In this document: positions 23,717 through 35,810 of the stretch, in pieces | Layout: every line of letters begins with the position of its first letter | Numbering within the stretch: position 1 is the stretch's first letter | Source of the DNA: Gigaspora margarita | Taxonomy: Eukaryota; Glomeromycota; Glomeromycetes; Diversisporales; Gigasporaceae | Reading direction: 5' to 3' | DNA: 64,000 nucleotides | NCBI GenBank assembly: GCA_009809945.1 | Contig: WTPW01000762.1 | Span: 124,621 to 188,620, forward strand | Translations under genes and position numbers: made by a program | The notes under the pieces: model-generated | The model's input: only the letters and a program-made list of their open reading frames with translations | The model's database searches: none | Told to the model about the DNA's origin: nothing

Positions 23717-24700
23717 CTATTCCAAAAGTATTTGTTGCAGACATGAATTTAATCTTGCCATTTTTTCATATTTTAAAGTTGTATCACAATCTATACTTTT
23801 CATACTACAATAATATATTTCTACATACTGAGACTCATAATGTTTACTAAGTAATTGACCAAAAGTAATACAGTTAGATACAGATGCTGAATAAACAATT
23901 ACTTGGCCATTTGGTATAGAGTCAATAATTGATATTATAGCTTGTACTAGTTTTTCTTTTTCACATGGGTTTGAGATTGCTTCAAGTTTAAAATCAGATC
24001 TATAAATCTTGTTATTTCGAATAATTTGCAATTTAGAAGGTGTTACAATATCACATAATTTCTCTGCAGTATCCAAGATGCATATTGCAATTAAAAAAAG
24101 TATTGGAATAAATAAAAAATCATATTTTACTATATTTAACTTAGTCCAGAAATTTCTAACAATTCAATGATTATTGTAAATAGTTAGCTTTTTAGTAGTC
24201 ATTATATATATATATTTACCTAAAATGTTCATATTCTATAACACAGTGGGCTTAATCAACAACAATTTGTAATCTTCTCAAAAAATTGATTTTTTTAGCA
24301 TATTTCTAAATTTTATATTTATAATATATATTTCTCAGATGTAATTAGCAATATTTTTGCTAATCCTGAAGCTAATTCACCAAAAATTCTTTCTTGTAAT
24401 TCAGGAGGTTGTTCTGATAAAGCATAAAAAGTGGTAGCAGGAATACCCATAGATATTAATTCATGCTATAGATTTTTAATATTAAGGTTTGCATTTACAT
24501 ATAGAGTTGTCAATTATAATATATTATAGTATAACAATTATGTTTTAAAATTTTATTTTAGTAAATATCAATTCATAATATCGTTATATACTACCAATTG
24601 ATATTCATCAAAGATTCTAATAGTATAAAACAACAGTTAATCCTTTGAATAAAAGAGACGCAATAGCATATATTAGTGTTTTTCACTCTAGTTTTTAAAA
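23717..24700 (-). pseudogene. RecQ-like DNA helicase relic
   Basis: Minus-strand reading gives ordered pieces of a RecQ-type helicase: KTLIYAIASLLFKGLTVVL (motif I/Ia, with a stop where the P-loop Gly should be) near 24,690-24,632; HELISMGIPATTFYALSEQ, PPELQERIFGELASGLAKI and LLITSEKYIL near 24,475-24,330; then an open 119-codon stretch (24,076-23,717) resembling the helicase C-terminal domain (NGQVIVYSASVSNCITFGQ). The DEAH box and the ends are missing. RecQ helicases unwind DNA with ATP; this copy is fragmentary and cannot work. Such copies are common in glomeromycete genomes. Confidence 0.6.
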
Positions 24701-25149
24701 TTGTAAGTGTATTATGTCTATTTATAAAAGATTCAAATACTTTCTTTTTGATATTCTTGATATTTTGACAATATGAAAATATTTTTAAGTGCTGCTTCTA
24801 AATACCTATGCCTAAAGATTGGGCTAAAGATATACTTTTATTAGTTTAATTGGTATATAATTATTCGTATTATATTTGCCCAAAATCTACAAATAGAACA
24901 TAATCTAATAGGATATTTTATTGGAAAAGACAAGCACCTATTGCATTTAATAAAAATATTGAAGTCTTGAATAAGTGATGCAAAGGTAGATTGAAATTTT
25001 TGGTTTAACATTTCATCATTTACTCCTGTTTTATAAGGAAGCAGATCCTAATATATAAATTTATATATAAATTTTTAATTTATTATTTTATTAATTAGAA
25101 TTTATATCTAGAATCTTAGACTTATTATTAATAAATAAGAGATATTAAA

Positions 25150-26325
25150 AGGGTGTGGCAACTTAGAGAAGCTGTTTAGTTGTCCCCCCAAGCAGCAGGT
25201 CTAGGGTTCAAATCACACTGGTAATGCTTTGAAAAATAGATCTGTGATAGGACCCCAAAATATATATAGATAGGTCAGTTATGAGTTTGCTTATTTTTGA
25301 GGTTTTTTATGCAGTTCTTTCTATTTATAGTAATTTTTTTGCTTATTTTTGAAGTTTTTTTGCAGATTTTACCTTTTTTAGTAACCCTATAATTAACCTG
25401 ACCTATCTATGTATATTTTGGGATCCTTCTGTGATATAGTAACTATTGTCTCATCAATTAGTTGGGTACATTATCTGTAATTCTTGGTCACCATCTAGAA
25501 TGGGAGCTTTTGAGTGTATTTGTATACTATTACACAAACAAAACCAAGAGACCAGAGAAATAGAAACCTGTTTGGCAAGCCCTGAGTAAGAAGGTAGCAA
25601 AGATCTTTGATAGTACTACCAAAACTGGAGCATCAGAAATCAGAGCTGGAAGATCAGACAAAGTAAAACCCTCAGGGTTGGGGTCCACCAACCTGGCTGC
25701 TGGAGTCGCTCCAGAGGAAAAGGATCTATGTTATAGAAGTAGGTACCAAAGGAAGAAAAAACCATAGTGGCACCTAATGCTGAGTGAATCGATCCTTCTG
25801 GGCTAACTAGTTTGGAAGTTTGAAAAGTCAGTGTAAGAACCAGTATAGCGGGTGCTGGGATTGGAGCAAGCCTTACAAGGGCAAGAAGTAGGTATTGGTA
25901 AGAGGACAGGGATAACCTTGTCTTGCAAGTGTTGGTCTCAGTCATTGTGATAATTACCAAAGTGTAGATAATACCTATGTGAAATAGGAACTGCTCTACC
26001 AAGTGTTCTATGAGGATAAACTAGTCCTATGGGGATTCTGTAAAGTATCTAGGACTAATCTTTACTGGTAATACAAATAGAATTGGCAGGTGAAGCATGG
26101 ACCAGAAAATTTAAATAGATAACCCCTTAGTCAGGCTATAGGTATGGCAACTAGTGTAGAACCTTTGGGTGGACTACTTAAATTAAACAACCAAAAGTTG
26201 TATGTGTGGCTAGTTGTATTCTCATCAATGTAACAAATGTCAGGTGCCCAAAGAGGTGCCCTTGATCTGGTTGCTTGAATAATAACCTTTCTCCAAAGCA
26301 GAAATTTTGATATAAAAAAAAAAAA
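25150..26325 (+). mobile_element. Long SINE-like retroelement with tRNA-like head and poly(A), split by a MITE
   Basis: Flanked by a perfect 13-bp direct repeat AAGAGATATTAAA (25137-25149 and 26326-26338), with a poly(A) run just before the right repeat. The head has tRNA-like promoter boxes (TGGCAACTTAGAGAAG; GGGTTCAAATCAC). Removing the nested MITE (about 25250-25430) leaves roughly 1 kb. The minus ORF 25640-26002 inside it is not coding. Confidence 0.7.
25250..25430. repeat. MITE nested in the SINE
   Basis: Inverted ends GACCCCAAAATATATATAG... and ...CTATGTATATTTTGGGATC enclose two similar TTTGCTTATTTTTGA(G/A)GTTTTTT stretches. The flanks repeat GTGATA on both sides (25244-25249 and 25431-25436), so it inserted after the SINE did. 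Confidence 0.6.
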
Positions 26326-26489
26326 AAGAGATATTAAATTTTATAATCAATTTTTATAGGGGAATTGCTATTTCTACAATAGTATTTTGCTATAGTACAA
26401 GTCACCTAAAGGCAGAAATTCTGAAAGTTGGCACATTTTCAAAAATTTTATATTGAAATTGATGTCTTTGTAAATCCTTGCATTTTGAT

Positions 26490-26570
26490 TGGCTAATAAT
26501 TAATTTTTAAAAATATCTTAAAATTAATTTAAAAATTAATTTAAAAATTAATTTTAAAATTAGCCAATAA
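26490..26570. repeat. Small palindrome ATTGGCTAAT...ATTAGCCAAT
   Basis: An AT-rich hairpin whose ends are ATTGGCTAA and TTAGCCAAT around repeated TTAAAAATTAATTT units. Function unknown. Confidence 0.45.
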
Positions 26571-26994
26571 AAGAAGGTTAACACATGTGATGTGTTTATT
26601 TATGGCAAATTTTTATGGATTATATAAAAATACTATACTTTTAAACTTAGTATTTAAAAAAATATACATAATTTTTGAAAAGTTAAGGCTGCTAAGTTGT
26701 AGCAAATTAGCTAAATTACAAAATAGTAGCCTATTTTTTGTGATATTGTTTTTATATTGAATATTACAGTCACCTCTCTCTAATCTGTTCTCTATCTATT
26801 AAACTCTCTCTAAACCAAACAATATCTTTTAGAACATTTGTAAATTTTATTATAAAGTTCGAATTAGCTATATATAACTTTTTGAAAACTGAACTTTTTC
26901 AAAATTTTATATAGTAAAAAAAAGCAGTTCTGGCAGTTCAGTTAACTGTATTAGCTTTTAAAGTGTGTAAAGTTTTTAGGTGTTCTGCAGTGTA

Positions 26995-28074
26995 TTTCCA
27001 CAATTTTTGCACAAAAATTTCTATTTTTAGAACATAATATATTATAAATCTAATTCTAACTCTAACCTTTACTTAAACTCTAACAGGACTCCAGATAATT
27101 CTAAGATCGATAGTATGCTTAAACCGGACATTTTTTTTGGGCCAAACTCATCTTAGTTCTGGTCAAAATTAAATTTTAATTTTAATTTTGACCAGAATTT
27201 AGACAAGTTTGGCCCAAAAAACTGTTCAGCTTAAGCATACCACCTACTTTAGAATTATCTGGGCCCTACTCTAACTCTAACTCTAATTTTAAAACCAATA
27301 AGTAGACCTTTTTTGGCTTCTAATTAAAAGTTGTAAAGCTCATTTTTTTGATTCTAATAGTAGTACAATTATCAAAATCAGCCCAATGGATCCCAAGATA
27401 CTTGGGAGAACATAAGGATAAGCAAATTCATTATTATACAAACTATTTATTTTTTACATACATTTTGAAAAGTTTTTTAGTGTAGTAAAAATTTTTACTA
27501 AGAAAATAATAAATATTGTTTTAAAAAACTAGCATTTTTTTGAGCCAAAGAACAAGTTTACTTAAGAGCACAAAGTCAATTATGATAATAAAATTTTGCT
27601 CAAATCACAATTTTTCGTTTGATATTTTTTTTCTAACTTTCTTTAAATATGGTTTAAAAAGTTTTTTTCATTGTAACAACAAATTTTACTAAGAAAATAA
27701 TAAAACTTGTCTTAAAAAACTAGCATTTTTTTGAGCTAAAGAACAACTTTACTTAAGAGTTCAAAGTCAATTTTGATAATAAAATTCTGCACAAATCATA
27801 ATTACATTTGATAGCTTTTTATAATAGGTTGTAAAACAGTGAATTTGCAGATCCTTATTTGATTCCAAGTATCTTGGGATCACCAGGCTAATTTTGATGA
27901 TTTAACTACTATTAGAATCAGAAATGAGCTTTACAACTTTTAACTAGAAGCCAAAGAAGATTTTTTTATTAGTTTTAAGGTTAGGGTTGGTTAGAGTTAA
28001 GAGTAAGGTTAGAGGTAGAATTTGATTTATTATTTTGATCTAAAATAGAAATTTTTGTATAACAATTGTGGAAA
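26995..28074. repeat. Large inverted-repeat element with internal tandem repeat
   Basis: TTTCCACAATTTTTG... at the left is repeated inverted at the right (...CAATTGTGGAAA). Inner matching arms include the TTGTAAAGCTCATTT and AAATGAGCTTTACAA strings and the GATCCCAAGATACTTGGGA / TCCAAGTATCTTGGGATC pair. The centre holds two direct copies (about 27,470-27,615 and 27,655-27,805) sharing CTAGCATTTTTTTGAG. The left arm is broken by a second MITE (27091-27262). Confidence 0.6.
27091..27262. repeat. Nested MITE, CCAGATAATTCTAA ends
   Basis: CCAGATAATTCTAA at the left and TTAGAATTATCTGG at the right, with further pairing (GTATGCTTAA / TTAAGCATAC, GGGCCAAACT / AGTTTGGCCC). It lies inside the left arm of the larger inverted repeat. 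Confidence 0.65.
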
Positions 28075-28385
28075 TAGCAAATATTATTGTGAAAAATAGC
28101 AATTTAATTTTTATAGTATTGAAATTAATTATAAGAATTTTTGTAATTATTGTAACAGATCATAATGAAATCCAGATTAAAATGAAATGATAGTATAAAA
28201 TCTCAATAACTAAATTTTTTTGGGGTGCATTTATTAGGGCTAGGGGATTAGGGCTAGGGTTAGTTTTAAAAAAAATATAACAAACAAGTATTAGTAGGTT
28301 TTAGAAGGCTAGCAGGTTAAGTAAAGAAAGTAGATTTCATTTTAAATTATGATCTGTGACAATTATTATATTATATTAATTATAT

Positions 28386-29226
28386 AAGGTAAATATGTCT
28401 AATTTGGCACATCTAAGTTCTACAATAAATACTGCGTGACATATCATTAGAATCAGGTGATTTTGGTACCATTCGATTTGTCTGTTGAGACAAATAGAAT
28501 AATAGCAAAATTACCCAAATTTGACTACTCAATCATGAGATATCACATTTTAACGATTATCTTAAAACATAGTCCAATTTTGGTGCAGTGCCTGATTCGG
28601 CACACTAAAGATCCTTGTAAACCATTGATCCAAATTATATAATTTTGGTACCATTCAATTCATCACAATGAGATAAGTCAGATAGTACTAAAATTATGCG
28701 ATTATGATCAATAGTTCACAAGATATCATCATTTAATCAAAATAACCTGTGTAAACAAAATTTGAAATTAATATAAAATCATTGATAACCTTTGATAGAC
28801 TAGTCCATTTTTGATGATTTTACTACCAAACTAACCGCTTTGAAGAGACAATTCCAACAAGCCCAAAATCATACAAAAATCTTAATAATCTTGTGATCCC
28901 GTGATTGGATTTTAACAATTTTGGGCTCATTGGAATCGTCTCTTCAAGGCAGTTATTTTGGTGGTAAAATCATTAAAATGGACTGATCTATCTAAATATA
29001 TCTATGATTTTATGCTAATTCTCAAAATTTTATATAAGTAGATTATTTAGTTAAATAAAAATATCGTGTGAACTATCAGTCAGAATCATATGATTTTGGT
29101 ACCATTCGATTTGTCTTGATGAGATGAATTGAATGGTACCAAAATCATGTGATTATGATCAACAGTTTGTAAGAAATCATTAGTGAGCTGAATTAGATAC
29201 TGCACCAAATTAGGCATATCTACCTT
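28386..29226. mobile_element. Foldback DNA element, relative of 11936-12866
   Basis: Same terminal sequence AAGGTA(A/G)ATATG(T/C)CTAATTTG(G/A)CGCA-like and the same internal palindromes (GGTACCATTCGATTTGTCT), flanked by TATATA. About 841 bp and more diverged than the block-A element, so older. Small ORFs on both strands here are not genes. Confidence 0.7.
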
Positions 29227-29476
29227 ATATATAAAATAATTATAAAGATTTAGTACAATTAATTTTATCAATACAAAGTTAAAATATTAAATAATTTTAA
29301 AATATACTTTATCATAACAAATTCTTCTTAACATTTTTTTGTTCTTCAAATTTAGTTGATCTTAATTTATTTTATTCATTTATTGTATAAATATTTAATT
29401 GCTATTTATTATTTCTACTTTTCCATATTTTTTATAATATTAATTATATCTTGTTCAGAAAATTCAGGTAATTTAG

Positions 29477-29945
29477 CTACATTTGAACTGTTTCTAACAA
29501 AATTAAAAGACTGTCATTATTATAAAGAACTGCAAGAGCATATCTAGCAAAAAAAGATTTAGGGTAATTAGTTTTTTTATCTGTATAATTTAATTTAATA
29601 TGATTAACTGCTTTACTTGTACTTGTTTGAATTGTTGTTATTAATCTCTGTCCTAATAATTTCATATATTGTTTTAGATCTTTTAACAAGGCTTCACATT
29701 GACTTTTAGTATATAGAATTAAATTTGGTTCAGAAAGTATTATGTTAGGATTTTTGGTAAACCAACAAACTTTATTCCAACAATTCTTATGATTATTTTG
29801 CAAATGTGCTATTACACCTTCAGTTTGCATTTTAAACAAATCTTCTTCAGTTGATGTTGGTAAATTAGGATTATTAGCATGTGCAATTGCTGGATATATA
29901 TATTGAATATAATATTTTATAATTGGTGATTCAAAATGCTTCCAT
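29477..29945 (-). pseudogene. Relic of a repeat-associated protein common in glomeromycetes
   Basis: The minus strand is open from about 29,945 to 29,477 and reads past the internal Met (SPIIKYYIQYIYPAIAHANN, then CWNKVCWFTKNPNI, and VNHIKLNYTDKK with YPKSFFARYALAVLYNN). I recall this pattern (CW..VCW, NRxKLNYxDKK, RHALAVxHNN) from multicopy, probably transposon-borne proteins in this group, but cannot name the superfamily. It is a truncated C-terminal piece with no start region. Confidence 0.45.
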
Positions 29946-29964
29946 TTATTATTTTTGGCTAATT

Positions 29965-30230
29965 TTAATGAATCAAGTTGGTTACTGTTATCAAAATGGA
30001 ATTAGAGTTGAGGGATGAACTTAGGGCATTTATTTATTATCAAAAATCTGCTGATATAGGTAGCACTACAGGAATGAATAAACTTGGTTATTGTTATAAA
30101 TATAGAGTTGGAGTTAAAAATAATAATCATAAGATATTCATTAATTATCAAAAATTTGCTAATATGTATATATAATATTACTGGAATAAGCAGACTTGGA
30201 TGTTGTTATCCTTTAAACAGTAAGCAATTG
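29965..30230 (+). pseudogene. Third Sel1-repeat gene fragment
   Basis: Bases matching the 3' half of the Sel1 genes (16,900-17,150 and 63,780-64,000): QVGYCYQNGI, FIYYQKSADIGSTTGMNKLG and CYKYRVGVKNNNHK, then a frame break and RLGCCY. Only about two and a half repeats remain. Together with the matching 3' flank at 31,370-31,815 it marks a third, eroded copy of the locus. Confidence 0.7.
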
Positions 30231-30604
30231 CAGGCAAATTTGCCTGCAATTTATAATATAAATTTACTTCTGATCTACTTTTTTAAAAATTTAAAACATT
30301 AAAATAAAAATATTTTAAAATAAAGTTTAAAAACAAGATTATATAATTGTATTATTTAATTTTATATAATATAGAAAAATATTTCCTTATTGGCTTAAAA
30401 TAGGTGATTTTTTAAAAAATTATTAATTAATTAAAAAATTATTTACTAATTTATAGTAAACTACAAATATTAGTTTTTATATTTATAATCCTTAGTACAA
30501 AATTAAACCTTTTATAAAAAATAACTTATTTCATAACAAAAAATTTTAATATATTATTAGTAAACTAAATTTAGCATAATTTGCAAATCTCTATAATTTT
30601 AAAT

Positions 30605-31265
30605 TTTTTATAAATTTTATATTTATAATAACTTGTGATCTTGTAATCAGAATTTAACAATTTTGTACTATTCAATTCACCTTGATGAGACAAGTGAAAT
30701 AGTACTAAAATTGTTAAATTTTGATCAATATATCACAAGTTATTTCTATTAAACCAATTTTTATAAAAACTTAATGATCTTGTAATCTAATAACATTGGC
30801 ACCATTCAATTCGTCTCAATGAAGTGGTTTGAATGTTACCAAAATCATTAAAATTCGATTACTAGATCTCAAGATATTTGCAAAAGATGATTTGTGCCAC
30901 AATTTTGTAAAGAAATTCAAATTGTTTTGTTAAAATTTTAATCAAACTGTGCTACAAATCATTTTTTGCAAATATCTTGAGATCTAGTAATCAGGATTTG
31001 ATAATTTTGTTACCATTCAAACTGTTTTATCGAGATAAATTGAATAATATCACTATCAATAAATCTTGACTACTAGATTACAAGATCATCAAGTTTTTAT
31101 AAAAATTTGGTTAATAGTATTAACTTGTGAACTAGTGACAGAATTTAACAAGTTTGATACTATTCGATCCTTCTTATTAAGGCAAATTGAAAGGTACCAA
31201 AATCATTAAATTCTAATTACTAGATTACAAATTATTATAAATTTTATAAAAATTAAACTAGACAA
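30605..31265. repeat. Large foldback region related to the GGTACCATTCGAT palindromes
   Basis: Nested inverted repeats: ACTTGTGATCTTGTAATC at the left against complements at the right, and a long inner pair (AGATCTCAAGATATTTGCAA near 30,870 with its complement near 30,975). Units such as ACCATTCAATTCGTCTC resemble the other foldback elements, but the AAGGTAGATAT ends are missing. Confidence 0.5.
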
Positions 31266-31369
31266 ATTTGCATCTTGAAAATTTTTTAAATAAAATTAAT
31301 AAAAATATACTTAAATAATATATATATAAATTGTTAATATTATCTAAATAGGCAATACATTCATTAAAA

Positions 31370-31820
31370 CTAAATTGTTCTTTTACAATATTTCAACTTG
31401 GAATATATATGGAATTAAAATTGAGATTGATATCAAAAAAAATTTACTTATTTAAAATTATAATAATTTGGTGAGTTATTGGAATATTCTTGATTTTTAT
31501 TGTAAAAATGAAATTGATACCACAAGAACTTAATGAAGTCCTACTAGTTATCAAAGATTAGTATAATTTTATCTGTGTTTCTTTACATAACCACCATTTT
31601 CTAGATAAAATTAGAAAATAATTCATTAATTATTTTTTTATTTTCAAGTTTTAATATTTAAATAATATTGATTTTAATTTAAATCAATTATTGAAGAAAG
31701 TGAAATTAATAATGACTACTATTTTGTTTTTAAAATATGCTTTCTGTTTATTATTAATATTATTATTTATAATGTATATTTTTAGTAAGAACAATGTTAA
31801 TATCAAAAAATTACTATTGT
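31370..31820 (+). other. Sel1-locus 3' flank, third copy, cut by the hAT insertion
   Basis: Matches 17,290-17,960 with deletions (TTCTTTTACAATATTTCAAC; GAAGAAAGTGAAA; ATGACTACTATTTTGTTTTT). It lacks the TACCGTAT MITE present at 17698-17914, so it shows that MITE's empty site. The match stops where the hAT element begins. Confidence 0.6.
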
Positions 31821-32159
31821 ATCAAATATAGGGTTCGAGGCATGGAGGCATGGGCATGCCCTTCGGGGCATGCCCTAGGGCATGCCTCGGGGCATGCCAA
31901 AAGGTCGATGGGCATGCCCTGGTCATGTGATATAAAGATCGAATATGATTGGCTAAAGATCAGTGTAATAATTACTTTTATAATTATTATATTTTTATTA
32001 ATTATACAAATAAATTATTAGCAAAGTCATTCCAATTACGTCTAATCCTATAGTATCNCATCCCAACAAATTATTAAATTCATAATTTACTATATAACGC
32101 TGCATATGGTATCTCAGGTATTTTACAAGAAAGCCTAGATTGAATAATATNCCCAGACA

Positions 32160-32340
32160 TTGGGTGATNGGAGGATAATACAACTAATTGTTACTGATCT
32201 GTATATACCTTGCTATTGGATATATCAAACACAATAAAAGGTCGTATTATTAATTGTAAAAATTGGCCACGAAATGCTTGTCAAAAAGTATTTGGAAATT
32301 CTATTTCGATATCATTCTGCAATTCTTGACATTCTACTAT
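32160..32340 (-). pseudogene. Unidentified coding-like relic inside the hAT element
   Basis: Minus-strand reading gives about 60 codons with only two stops (VECQELQNDIEIEFPNTF, stop, QAFRGQFLQLIIRPFIVFDI...). It looks like captured or older coding sequence but I do not recognise it. Confidence 0.25.
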
Positions 32341-32391
32341 AATGTTATATCATGCGGGAAAACTTAAAAAATATATACAATCGAAACCCGA

Positions 32392-32430
<39 letters not shown>

Positions 32431-32587
32431 TCCTTGCCTTTTAAAAATAAGATAGAAAATAAAGATAATCATCACCTTTATGTCTCTTCAATAATTTGAC
32501 ATATCCATAAAATTAAACAATTATAAAATAGTCAGTTTAATGAACAATAATAAGGATGATTAGGGCGCATTAATGTATTTATTAATA

Positions 32588-32722
32588 AAGCTAGAGATGG
32601 GCTAAAATGTGCATGATTCGGAATCATGTACATGAATGTGCATTTTCGAACTATGCTGGTTCGGAAACATGCATATGGATGTGCACGATTCAGAATCATN
32701 ATACATGAAACCCGTCTCTAGA
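32588..32722. repeat. Palindromic MITE, CTAGAGATGGG ends, inside the hAT element
   Basis: CTAGAGATGGGC at the left and CCCGTCTCTAG at the right enclose palindromic TGCATGATTCGGAATCATG-type units. One N is present. Confidence 0.55.
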
Positions 32723-32801
32723 TAAAGTCACTAATCAAACAAAAAAATTAAAAAATTTTGTGAATGTCTCTCTTTTTTCGCTAGTAAATTAAATCAAAAA
32801 C

Positions 32802-35491
32802 ATGCAACCTCCTTCAGGCTTTACCCATACCCTTCCCAGCCAATGCTGTCAATGGACTGGCTTTTGGCATTCGGTAGATAAAAAAACGGGCAATAGATAT
32901 ACTGCCAAATGTAAATATTGTGAAGATGAACTCGAAGGAAAACCTGATAAGCTTCACCAGCATGTTCTTAAATGCAATAACTGGCAAGTTAGTGATAGAA
33001 CTAGCTATCTTAAAGAAGCTAGTGAAAAATCAATTCGTGTTTGCAAAAGAGCTAAATTCAACCAAGAAATCGATACAGAAGAAGAAGAAGATCGGGAATA
33101 GTCATTAATAACATTCCCCAAGCAAGAAAGTATCCTAAATTGGTGTGTCAGGCCTATGTCCAATATTCAATTCGAAAAACTTCATACAAAGCTTTTGTAT
33201 GCTATGATCTATGGCAATATCCCGTTTAACTTTGCTCAAAATCCCTATTTTCGAGATTACCTTCACGACTTATCTCCTACTTACCAATCACCTTCAGAAA
33301 ATATGCTACGAGGACGTATCCTAACAGAAACATTTTCTAGCTGTTTCCAAAAAAAGTTATCCACTATGTCTACACTTACCGATGCTACAATTTGTCTAGA
33401 CGGCTGGACAATACATCCGGAAACTCCATTTATGGGTTCATGGTTCTCAAGGAACTTCAGGAATATCTTGTTGATATTATTGATTTATCTGCAGACCATC
33501 ACAGAGCGGCTTTTATTAAAGAAACAACTAAAGATACCCTTACTTGAAATGGATTCCAAATAAAGTCCGCCATTGCCTGCATTACCGATAATCCTCCCGT
33601 AATGGAGTCAATGAGAAATCTTCTAAAGGTAATAATATAACTAATAAAAGATAAAATAAAATAAAATAAAATAAGCAATAAACGAATCAAAAAAAATAAA
33701 TAAATATAATAGAATAGAATAAGGGCGATAATCATTTAAGCCCATTGTTAGAATTTTTTTGAGAATATTAAACTATTAAACAACCTATTTTTATATAATA
33801 AAATTAAAATTAGTTTAACATCTCTAAATACGGTTTTTTAGGTAAAAGGATACGGTTGTAATTTGTTATTTTCATATGCCTTGTACAATTCGTTTTGCCG
33901 TATAAAGCAGGAAGGTTAGTGAGGGGATCNGTGATTTTGCCTTGGCCCTCTTNCTGGTCTATTTATTTAATTGCTCNGACCCTTTTCGCTGCGTGAATAA
34001 NGACGCTATAACTTGTCATAATAATAATGAATTATGGCAAAAAAATACCNTAATTCATTATAATTACGACAAGTTACGATATTAAGTTTACATTTCTACT
34101 TATANGATTGTACTATAAAAAATATTAAATACCNAATTACTATATTAATAATTTATACTCACTATTATAGGAAGAGTATCCGAATATCATATCTATAAGA
34201 TGCTATTTGCATGCATTCAATTTAATCGTGAAGAATGTTGTTGGGTTTACTAGTACCGCCCCTATCTGCAATAGAAACCAAAAGCTCGTGAATTTTTTTA
34301 CTTCCTCACACATATGGCTCCGAGCTTTACNAAATTGGCAGAAGGAACANGGCATTTCACATTTTTTAAGTACCTTTTGCGAAACTAGGTGGTACTCTAT
34401 TTCTAAGGTTTGCTTGGGCGTATCTACTTTCGAAAGAGGTTTCCAATATTGTCTTAGGTTAAGTGAAACAGAAAAAACAAAATACCCGAAAATCAAAGAT
34501 GATATAAAAGCGATCATTAATGACAGATATCATTTCGCCAGTAATGATACATTAGTAAAGTAATTAAACCCATTGTTGATGCAATCGGAAGACTCGAATC
34601 AAGAGAAGCAACCCTAGCCGATATTTTTAAAGAATTAATTCATGTACACTTAGAAATATCTAGACTCGATATCCCTATTGTTGGTTTCAAAGCCCATGCA
34701 CTCGCNGTCATTAGTAAAAGAGCAAGAGAATTCTCTGATGACATTTACTTTATTGCTTTGTTTCTCTCCCCGGCTCATAAGAATATGGCTATTTCTAGGT
34801 ACATGAACGAAGATCGTATTATATACGGGTGTTTAGAATTGGCTAGGGCCTGGAACTTCAAAAAAAAGGATGCTATTCTTCTCCACAAGGAGCTAATTGG
34901 ATATAATAATAACAACCCCCCTTTCGAATCCTTACCTGTAAATCTACAAAAATCCCCCTGAGCATTTTGGTCTGAATTTACTGGCAATTCCCCTCTCCTT
35001 CGTCGGTTCGCCTTGAAAGTTCTTGCAATTGTCCCCCATGGTGCTGCGTGCGAACGACTTTTTTCTTCTTTAGGTTTAACAAAAACAAAGTCAAGAAATA
35101 GACTTTCTCCTGATACACTTTCTAGGCTTGGACATATTAAAAGTGAACTTCAAAAGGCCATCCTAGCTAAAAAAAAAAATATTGGAAAAAAAAACTTCCA
35201 GAATCTGGATTTCTTGAAGAAAATATTAGTATATTGTTTGAAGATGAGAATGAAGATAGTGAAGATGAAATAGAACAAGAAAAAATAGAAGGATTAGATG
35301 AAATTAACGAAAATATTGATTTATTCGATCTTGATCTTGAATATGAGGATACATCTGCAATGGAGGAATTCTTCGATTTCGATGCATTTGAAAGGGACCA
35401 GGAGGCTTTTTCACTTGATAATAATCATTCCACATTGCAAAGCGTAGATAGTGAAGAAGGCTGGTCGATTGAGGATATTATTTCTTCATAG
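32802..35491 (+). pseudogene. hAT transposase, broken
   Basis: Order: a BED-type zinc finger (CKYC...HQHVLKC) at 32,910-32,985; a stop at 33099-33101 in the same frame; a DUF659-like part (DATICLDGWT) to about 33,440; a frame change with a deletion; KSAIACITDNPPVMESM ending at a GTAATA donor (33629); LHAFNLIVKNVVG from 34,207; TRWYSISKV; FKAHALAVISKRA; a TGA where Trp is expected near 34,960; and the C-terminal dimerisation region (GAACERLFSSLGLTKTKSRN) near 35,040. An acidic tail (35,234-35,491) follows an A-run frameshift. hAT transposases cut and paste DNA; with at least two nonsense codons and two frame breaks this one is inactive. Confidence 0.8.
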
Positions 35492-35624
35492 ACACATAGA
35501 CAAAATGTATGTAATGAAAAATACTTACNTATTACAGTATTATAAATTATCTAAAATAAATATTATTGTTATAGAATTTAAATAAGCGACGCCTATTTCA
35601 AAGAAAAAGAAAGTTTATAATATA

Positions 35625-35810
35625 TAATAAACTTACCGAAAGTTTATAATATATAATAAACTTACCGAAAGCTAAATTCTAAGTAAAAGAAAGATATATT
35701 TCGAATCAAAAGCGTCCTCTAAAAAATTTTTTTAAAGTTGGTTTTTAATAAAAAAAAATTTTTTTAAAGTTGGTTTTTAATAAAAAAAAAATTTTTTTAA
35801 CATAAAAAGA
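35625..35810. repeat. Short tandem duplications in the hAT 3' region
   Basis: A ~31-bp unit (GTTTATAATATATAATAAAC) occurs twice in a row, then a ~34-bp unit with AAAGTTGGTTTTTAATAAAA twice. Probably replication slippage. Confidence 0.6.

Noticed and set aside
25640..26002. 120-codon minus-strand ORF
   Set aside because: It lies inside the SINE-like element bounded by AAGAGATATTAAA.
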